Assembly: GCA_032690845.1 (NCBI GenBank) | Contig: CM064427.1 | Span: forward strand, 10,055,501-10,119,500 | DNA: 64,000 bases | Reading direction: 5' to 3' | Origin: Eleusine coracana subsp. coracana | Taxonomy: Eukaryota > Streptophyta > Magnoliopsida > Poales > Poaceae | Notes under the pieces: generated by a model | What the model was told of the DNA's origin: nothing | Databases searched by the model: none | What the model saw: the letters and a program-made list of their open reading frames with translations, nothing else | Shown here: positions 56,337-64,000 of the stretch, in pieces | How positions within the stretch are numbered: the stretch's first letter is position 1 | How the letters are laid out: each line of letters opens with the position of its first letter | Translations under genes and position numbers: made by a program

Positions 56337-57973
56337 TGTTGGTCATATCTACGCACCCACTTATATACCGCAAGAGGACGGTGTATGATTGTAGCACTTT
56401 TTCCCTTGAATTGAGTATTCCAAGGTTTATCGAATCCACTGGGACCTTAGAGATTTATTAAACAAAGTTAACAGTAAAAGATCTAGTCAAGGCTATTGTC
56501 AAAGTCAGGTTGCATGACGGGGAGATTGGCCAGCGCAAAGGTGCGCCAGATAGTGAATCTGTCGTTGCGCCAATCGACGCGGGGATTGAGCCGATCGGCA
56601 CATTATTGAAACTAAGTCAAAATGCGCGAGATCTAGTGAATCGGTGGTTGCGTCGATCGGCGCTGGAATTGAGCCGATCGGCACACTGGTGGATTTAAGC
56701 CGAAGTTGTTGCGTCGATCGGCACAGGGTTGAGCCGATCGGCACACTGGTGGATCTAAGCTGAAGTTGTTGCACCGATCGGCGCAGGGTTGAGCCGATCG
56801 GCACACCAGTGAGTCTAAGCCAAAGTGTTCCAGATCTTATAAACCTATGCTGGGAAGTGAGTAGCCAGATATCTACTAGCGAGATCGTAACCAGATAGTC
56901 TAATTGAATAGCATCATAATGGGTAATTACATAGATCAATGAAAACCTATAATGAGTAAGACCACCCTGCTTTCCGAGCGGCTCCCGATTTATCGCTGCC
57001 GGGAGGAAACTCTTAATCGCGCGAGTATCTTACCCTACTCAACTATCCAATAGTGTTGTGCAGGCTTAGTGCTGTCACCGCTAAACCACACTACTGGCGT
57101 CATCAAGCAACCATAATTAATACAGTGTCCGAATACTATCCTAATCACCACGATTAAGATAATATCTACTTACATAGCCTAGAACTAAGCAATTGGAATA
57201 ACCACATGCATGATTATAGAATCAAGATAGACAAATCACTAAAACCATCATCAACATATTCAATCATCCTTGAGATACAGAGAGTAAGATTCATCGCCGT
57301 CGAGATGGCCTACCTTGACTCCAATGGTTCTTGAAACTCAACTATAGATCTATTCTAATAGGGCAAGCCCCGGTGGCTCTAACTCACGAATCCGGTGTCT
57401 CTCTGTCGCCTCCTCCTCTACGGCGAAGGTTTAGAAGTATTTATAGGGGTTCTACTCGTAAAGGACTCAGTTTCTAGCAAATAAGGCGATTGCGCCGATC
57501 GGCGCAAGCCATGTCTTCTCTGATTTCTTCCCCGAGTCGGTTCCTCTGTCTTCCACATCTGCCATGTGGGCCTTTTCCTTCGAGATAAAGTCTTGTACTG
57601 CACGTTAAGATCTTGGAGTTCCATAAATCTTCTTGAAGTTCCATAATTCTTCTTAGACAAATATCTTGAAGTATCTTGCGCATATAAACTTTCATAAACA
57701 TGTGGAATGGGCCTCAGTCACTTCTGTGGGTCAACACACCCTTGCGCCGATCAGCGCACTGGCCTTCTTCAGTGCTTTTCGTCGGTTCTAGACTCCTGTC
57801 CTCTCCATCATCGCATTAATCACCAATTGTACGTGTTTCTGCAATAAAGCTCCAAAACAATGCATATACAAATATATAGGCAATATCACAGGTAAATGGC
57901 CTAAATTAGTATCAATTATGCTCTAATTAGGGTAATATTCACATATAAAAGGGGCACTTGGGAAGTGCCAACA
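56337..57973 (-). repeat. 5' LTR of E
   Basis: 1637 bp, TGTTGG...CCAACA ends. Four palindrome pairs (centres 56573.5/56594.5, 56656.5/56677.5, 56717.5/56737.5 and 56777.5/56797.5) and single palindromes at about 57498.5 and 57750.5. TATATAAG at 56367-56360. Confidence 0.92.
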
Positions 57974-57978
57974 CTAAC

Positions 57979-58150
57979 ACGCAAATATGCTGCTATGTGC
58001 CAGTCGGTCTACTTAAGGGAGAAAAATAGATACAGATTTGACTTTTTAGTCGATTGATTTTGTTTGCCTTATAAAAATAAGTTTCCAAGCTAACAATGTT
58101 AATTCTTATAATCTTATTTATTGCCAGGATGATTTATGACGATAGACAGA
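57979..58150. other. Sequence between E and B
   Basis: Continues the unassigned sequence left of E across its insertion site; no feature. Confidence 0.4.
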
Positions 58151-59074
58151 TGATGTGAACAAGGGTTCCCGATCTTCCGAAAAGTTCTTGGTAAGTTGAT
58201 TTGGTCGGAGGCGACACACAAATCGATCCGGCTTCAGAACAACACGTTCTAAACCCCGCAATCGCACCATGACGTCTCCTCTGGTTATCAACCGTCCAAA
58301 AGACGATTGACCTCACCGAGAAGGCTAATCCCTGCCTGCGAATCAAGAACACAAGCAAGAACAACGAAGAATGTAACACAATTGCAGATGTATGATTAAT
58401 CTCTCGAAGTTGGGATCTCACAAACCGATGAACGGTGAAACTGTTTATGAACAGAATTGATCTAAGAAAAACCCGAACCCTAATGGTGCGGCGGCAGCTG
58501 TATATGAAGACCCTAGGGTCATGCAAGACCCTCTGGACGCGCCCCTAATTGGGCTCAACTAGATACAAAGCCCAAAGGCCAAAAATAGGAGATGCAGCAC
58601 CGACACAGATTCTGGACTCTCTCTTGTTTTGATGATTCCCGATGACTCCGGATGAATTTTGATATGAGGCTGGCAGCATTAGAAAGGTCTTCTCCTTATC
58701 TTTCCGTGCATATGTAGAACTTCCAAATCCGAGTCCGTATGCGTCCTGGGCGACTGTTTTAGTACAGACTGGTCCTGGGCCCCAAAACAGACTCGAAGTC
58801 GGTTTTGATCGGGCCTCCACTTTGGCTTGCAAGCCCTTGCTGGTCCTCCACGTTCCCAACTCCTTCTCCCATCATCTCCTGGTCCTCTCCATGGTTTCTA
58901 ATCATAAAATAATCATTAGGTAGCAAACCATTCTCAAAAGTAACATATAGCAAAGAACGTAGGAACGAGCTCACCTCTAAATTTAGTCGTCGTGCACGAG
59001 CTCTAGTCATTGGACCTTGCAAGTCCAGATTTGGAGGAGTGTTGTGTGTATCCATAGGAGTGATGTCCTCATCA
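58151..59074 (-). repeat. 3' LTR of element B
   Basis: 924 bp, TGATGAGGAC...GTTCACATCA. Begins right after the PPT. Matches the LTRs of A and C. Confidence 0.93.
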
Positions 59075-62000
59075 TCCTCCCCCTCTTGAAGTGGAGTCGT
59101 CCTCGACTCGAGCTCATCCTCTTCTCCCAAGTATGGTTTCAAATCTGAAATGTTAAAAGTAGGACTAACCCCGAACTCGGGAGGCAACTCAAGTTTGTAT
59201 GCATTATCATTAATCTTTTCCATTATTTTGAATGGACCATCAGCTCTAGGAATTAGTTTAGACTTTCTCAATTCTGGAAATCTATCCTTCCTTAAGTGTA
59301 ACCATACTAAATCTCCTACATCAAGCTTTACTTCCTTTCTACCCTTACTACCAGCAATTTTATACTTTTCATTCATCTTTTCAATGCTAAGTATAGTGGT
59401 CTCATGCATTTACAAAATAAATTCAGCACGCTCCTTAGCATCAACATGAACTCTCTCATTAATAGGTAGAGGAAGTATATCAAGTGGAGTACGAGGATCA
59501 AAACCATACACTACCTTGAATGGACTTACCTTGGTAGTAGAATGTATTGCCCGATTATAAGCAAACTCAACATGAGGTAAGCATTCTTCCCATTGCTTCA
59601 AATTTTTCTTCAAAATAGCTCGCAACATAGTACCCAAAGTGCGGTTCACAACCTCAGTTTATCCATCAGTTTGTGGATGACAAGTTGTAGAAAATAGCAA
59701 CTTTGTACCCAACTTATTCCAAAGCGTGCGCCAAAAATGACTCAAGAATTTTGCATGACAATCTGAAACAATAGTAGAAGGCATACCATGCAAACGTACA
59801 ATTTCTTTGAAAAAAAGATCAGCAATATAACTAGCATCATCAGTTTTATAACATGGTATAAAGTGTGCCATCTTGGAAAAACGATCCACAACAACAAAAA
59901 TGCTATCGCTCCCCCTCTTAGTCCTAGGCAGTCCTAAAATAAAGTCCATAGAAATATCCGCCCAAGGAATAGAAGGAACAGGAAGTGGCATGTATAAACC
60001 ATGTGGATTCAATCGAGACTTAGCTTTTTGACATGTAGTGCAGCGAGCAACAAAACGCTCAACATCTTTCCTCATCCTTGGCCAAAAGAAGTGTGTGGCC
60101 AAAATATCCTCTGTCTTCTTAGCACCAAAATGACCCATCAATCCACCTCCATGCGCCTCCTGCAACAACAAAAGATGAACGGAACCAACTGGAATGCATA
60201 GGCGGTTAGCTCTAAACAAGAAACCATCATTCAACACTATGCCAAGCACGACCTTCTTTACAGTGCAGTAATACATCTTTAAAATCAACATCAGCAACAT
60301 ATTGTTCTTTAATTGCCTCAAGTCCAAAAATTCTACAATCAAGTTGAGACAACAAAGTATATCGCCTAGATAAAGCATCAGCAATCATATTATCCTTCCC
60401 TTTCTTATGTTTAATAATATAAGGAAAAGACTCAATAAACTCAACCCATTTAGCATGTCTACGGTTCAAATTACATTGAGAACGAATATACTTAAGTGAT
60501 TCATGATCAGAATGAATAACAAATTCTTTGGGCAACAAATAATGACGCCACGTCTCTAAAGAACGTATAAGTGCATACAGTTTCTTATCATACGTGGAAT
60601 AATTCAAAACAGGTCCAGTAATTTTCTCACTAAAGTATGCAACAGGTTTACCATCTTGCATCAAAACACCACCAATGCCTATACCACTAGCATCACATTC
60701 AAGCTCAAAAGTCTTATCAAAATTGGGTAATTGCAGCAATGGTGCATGTGTAAGTTTGTCCTTCAAAGCATCAAAAGACTCATGATGTACCTTACCAAAA
60801 TGGAAGTCAATGCCCTTCTTTGTCAACTCATGCAATGGTGCAGCAATGGTGCTGAAATCTTTGACAAAGCGGCGGTAGAAACCTGCAAGACCAAGAAAAC
60901 TCCTCACCTGTGTGATAGTGTTTGGTACAGGCCAGCTCTTTATGGCTTCAATCTTCGCCTCATCCACCTCAATTCCCTGTGGAGTCACAACATAGCCAAG
61001 AAAAGAGACGCGATCTGTGCAAAAGGTGCACTTCTCAAGGTTACCAAATAAACGTGCAACTCGCAAAGCATCAAAAATAGCACGCAAATGAATCATATGA
61101 TCATCCATGGATTTGCTATAAATCAAGATATCATCAAAGTAAACAACCACAAATTTGCCAATAAAAGGTCTTAAAACCTCATTCATCAAACGCATGAAAG
61201 TACTAGGTGCATTAGTCAACCCAAAAGGCATTACTAACCACTCATACAACCCGAATTTAGTTTTGAAAGCTGTTTTCCATTCATCTCCAAGTTTCATTCT
61301 AATTTGATGGTAGCCACTATGCAAATCAATTTTAGTGAAAATTATAGCACCACATAACTCATCAAGCATGTCGTCTAGCCTAGGAATAGGATGACGATAC
61401 CTAATAGTAATGTTATTAATGGCTCTACAATCTACACACATACGCCAAGAACCATCTTTCTTAGGAACCAAAAGTACAGGAACAGCACAAGGACTAAGTG
61501 ATTGACGAACATACCCACGATCCAAAAGGTCTTGGACTTGTCATTGTATCTCCTTAGTCTCCTCAGGGTTGGCCCTATAAGAAGCACGGTTTGGTAAAGT
61601 AGCACCAGAAATCAAATCAATTTGATGCTCAATCCCTCTCAAAGGTGGCAATCCCGGGGGTATCTCAGCTGGGAAAACATCCTCATACTCCTGCAAAAGG
61701 TTAGTGATAGCAGGAGGTAAAGCACTAGAAGCAATATCACCAAGCAAAAACAAGGCTTGTTTGCATATCAAAGCATAGCAAATATCATCAGTAGAAATTT
61801 CAGCAAGCTCAGATTTTGTGGCAAGACATGAACGACATTGTAATTTAATTGCAGCACCCTTAGAACTTGAAGAATCATTAGCATTACTTGGTGTAGAAGC
61901 AGAATTAACAGGTTGCTGAATTTTAGGTCTTTTATTTTTCAAACTAGCAGCTCGTTCTAAATCAGCTTGTACAATTTCAGCAGGGGTCATTGGTAACAAA

Positions 62001-62641
62001 GTAACTTTAGTTCCTTTATGCATAAAAGTGTACTTATTACTTTTACCATGGTGTACAACATCATTATCAAATTCCCAAGGTCTACCCAGTAAAAGTGAAC
62101 AAGCTTGCATGGGTACAACATCACAATCAACAGAATCCACATAGGAACCAATGGAAAACGAAACTCTGCAAGTTTGTGTTACCTTAGCTTTTCCAGAGTC
62201 ATTTAACCACTGAATATAGTATGGATGTGGATGTGGCCGTGTGGTCAAATCAAGCTTCTTAACCACATCAGAACTCACCAAACTGTTGCAGCTTCCTCCA
62301 TCAATGATGACACGTGCCCGACGGTTCTTGATGACGAAGAAAATCTGGAACAAGTTATGTCGCTGCATCATCTCGGGCTGCTGGATTCGTGTGCTAAGCA
62401 CACGCTGCACAATAATATTCATGTAGCCCGTGGTATCTCCGCCTCCAAGGACGAGGTCACCGCTGGTGGCAGCGACATCCTCCTCCTTATCCTCCACATC
62501 GGAGGTGCTCATGTAACCGCCATCATCTGTCGCCACATATGCCCGCCTACTTGGGCAATCTTTCTGCACATGGCCAAGACCATGGCAGCGGTGGCACTGA
62601 ATCCCTGTAGTGCGTCCCGTCGAAGCAACAGAGGAGGGACT
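58759..62641 (-). pseudogene. gag-pol remnant of element B
   Basis: Order: CCHC knuckle CHRCHGLGHVQKDC (about 62600-62550), retropepsin VIIDGGSCNSLVS, a TGA at 61543-61541 where an Arg codon is expected, RT and RNase H (61525-60227; VVYFDDILIYS box intact, CDASGIGIGGVL, ADALSRR), a frameshift near 60240, integrase (HGGGLMGHFG, CTTCQKAKSR, MDFILGLPRT), then the GPF/Y-type tail running into the LTR (RADGPFKIMEKINDNAYKLE). The integrase D-R-D-x-K-F block reads SDCHAKF. Further stops TAA at 59661-59659 and 59412-59410 sit where Gln codons are expected. Most stops fit a single C-to-T change. Well preserved but dead. Confidence 0.9.
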
Positions 62642-63562
62642 TGATGAGGACATCACTCCTATGGACACACAACACTCCTCCAAATCTGGACTTGCAAGGT
62701 CCAATGACTAGAGCTCGTGCACGACGACTAAATTTAGAGGTGAGCTCGTTCCTACGTTCTTCGCTATATGTTACTTTTGAGAATGGTTTGCTACCTAATG
62801 ATTATTTTATGATTAGAAACCATGGAGAAGACCAGGAGATGATGGGAGAAGGAGTTGGGAACATGGAGGACCAGCAAGGGCTTGGAAGCCAAATTGGAGG
62901 CCCAATCAAAACCGACTTCGAGTCTGTTTCGGGGCCCAGGACCAGTCTGTACTAAAACAGTCGCCCAGGACGCATACGGACTCGGATTTGGACGTTCTAC
63001 ATATGCACGGAAAGATAAGGAGAAGACCTTTCTAATGCCGCCGGCCTTATGTCAAAATACATCACGAGTCATCGGGAATCATCAAAACAAGATAGAGTCC
63101 AAAATCTATATCGGTGCTGCGTCGCCTATTTTTGGCCTTTGGGCTTTGTATCTAGTTGAGCCCAATTAGGGGCACGTCCAGAGGGTCTTGCACGACCCTA
63201 GGGTCTTTATATACAGCCGCCGCCGCACCATTAGGGTTCGGGTTTTGCTTAGATCAATTCTGTTCATAAACAGTTTTGCCGTTCATCGGTTTGTGAGACC
63301 TCAACTTCGAGAGTTTAATCATACATCTGCAATTGTGTTGCATTCTTCGTTGTTCTTGCTTGTGTTCTTGATTCACAGGCAGGGATTAGCCTTCTCGACG
63401 AGGTCAATCGTCTTTGGACGGTTGATAACCAGAGGAGACATCGTGCTACGATTGCGGGGTTTAGAACGTGTTGTTCTGAAGCCGGATCGATTTGTGTGTC
63501 GCCTCCGACCAAATCAACTTACCAGGAACCTTTCGGAAGATCGGGAACCCTTGTTCACATCA
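62642..63562 (+). repeat. 5' LTR of element C
   Basis: 921 bp, TGATG...CATCA ends. The first ~310 bp encode the pol C-terminus reading (62641-62955), the LTR-overlapping end of pol. Confidence 0.92.
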
Positions 63563-64000
63563 AGTGGTAATCAGAGCTTCAGGTGCACCGTCAGGTTCAT
63601 ACTACCCTTTAGTTTTGTTTTCGTGTTCTTCCTATCATCCACTGAAAATACCCAAAAAAAATTTCCCCCGCCCATAACCACGTGTTTAGCCTTTGCATAT
63701 TTCAATTTTAGAGTCTGTAGTGTTGAGTTTGTGCCCTAGTTCTTGTTTAGTCGTTGGTTTAGTTTGTGTTTTTATCGTCAGTAGTGTTTCCCTTGCAACC
63801 CTAGCCGCCATCCCCTTCACCATCCTCGGTTTTGTCGGTTTTGTGTGCTAGGGTTGATTGATCAACACGGCCACCCTAATCCCACCCTAAACCCACCCTC
63901 ACCACCTCGGACCAATTTTCACAAATTTCACTTTCCGCTGCATCCACCTCGCCCAAAAAAAAAAATCCCTACCTGACCCCAAGCCCGACTCGGGTTTCAC
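62642..64000 (+). mobile_element. Chromovirus element C, 5' end, nested in B
   Basis: Plus strand: 5' LTR 62642-63562, primer site TGGTAATCAGAGC at 63565-63577, then at least 420 bp of leader without gag yet. Same family as A and B. Inserted into B's gag region; candidate TSD GGACT (62637-62641), partner outside the window. TATA box TTTATATA at 63207-63214. Confidence 0.9.

Larger units (their letters stand above)
54565..57973 (-). mobile_element. Athila-type element E, gag-only deletion derivative
   Basis: Perfect TSD CTAAC (54560-54564 and 57974-57978). Minus-strand order: 5' LTR 57973-56337, tRNA-Asp primer site 56323-56306, gag 56219-55131, then directly an internal part of the 3' LTR (55130-54565), which also lacks about 600 bp (between 54617 and 54618). 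All of pol is missing. LTRs match the solo LTR at 35502. Confidence 0.92.
58151..62641 (-). mobile_element. Chromovirus element B (CRM-like Ty3), 5' part displaced
   Basis: 3' LTR 59074-58151, PPT AGAGGGGGAGGA (59086-59075), and gag end through integrase at 62641-59087. Cut at 62641 inside the gag region by element C in the opposite orientation, so B's start lies beyond the window. As in CRM elements, the pol frame runs through the PPT (coding E-G-E-D-D-E) into the LTR. Confidence 0.9.

Noticed and set aside
62641..62955. Apparent inversion of the pol end inside element B
   Set aside because: The sequence begins exactly with the LTR terminus TGATGAGGAC and ends with a primer site, so it is the 5' LTR of a nested element whose LTR overlaps pol, not an inversion.

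Overview
The window reads as a retrotransposon-rich intergenic stretch of a nuclear grass genome (Poaceae). Evidence: plant-type LTR retrotransposons with tRNA-Met and tRNA-Asp primer sites, a Cassandra element with a 5S-rRNA-like domain, CACTA, MULE and Tourist-like DNA elements with intact target-site duplications (TSDs), and two intron/promoter-bearing plant genes. The species cannot be named from sequence alone.

Layout. 1-2703: left part of a minus-strand CRM-like chromovirus (A) with its 5' LTR. 3600-13595: plus-strand Athila-type element (D) with 5'-truncated LTR, gag, PR-RT-RH-IN, a post-pol ORF with its own TATA box, and an intact 3' LTR. 13920-14317: CACTA end. 14972-18655: 3.7-kb solo LTR. 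18938-20613: intact four-exon SABATH methyltransferase gene (-). 21126-21877: small CACTA element. 22059-22176: 118-bp palindrome. 23283-24345: two ~530-bp tandem repeats. 24699-25198: truncated BAHD pseudogene fused to a foreign exon-like piece. 25405-26817: intact single-exon BAHD acyltransferase (+). 27440-29760: TIR element containing a CACTA element. 30278-31263: MULE with a perfect 9-bp TSD. 31560-33834: degenerate ~155-bp tandem array carrying a Tourist-like MITE that itself carries Cassandra. 33835-38539: deleted Sirevirus-type element with a nested Athila-type solo LTR. 38801-42055: second 3.3-kb solo LTR. 42056-52393: copia pieces invaded by an Athila-like element (F) and two solo LTRs. 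54565-57973: gag-only Athila-type element (E) with perfect TSD. 58151-62641: chromovirus B (-), broken by sister copy C (+) that runs off the right edge.

Only two genes look functional, the SABATH methyltransferase and the BAHD acyltransferase, both of specialised-metabolism families and about 4.8 kb apart. The rest is nested mobile DNA whose order of insertion can be read from TSDs.

The most unusual signal is a family-specific paired-palindrome architecture. In D, E and two related solo LTRs, copies of TGCGCCGATCGGCGCA-like palindromes occur in pairs whose centres are 20 or 21 bp apart (23 intervals measured: 17 of 21 bp, 6 of 20 bp), in LTRs, spacers and coding sequence, always in the A-D-R frame when coding. 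Element F has a different palindrome (CTGGTCGATCGACCAG type) with the same 21-bp spacing, and the Sirevirus LTR has ten copies of a third (CGGCACTGCCG type) mostly 21-22 bp apart. A second theme is that both Athila-type elements with a preserved 3' half (D and F) carry a non-env post-pol ORF preceded by a plant-like TATA box 66-79 bp upstream of its ATG.
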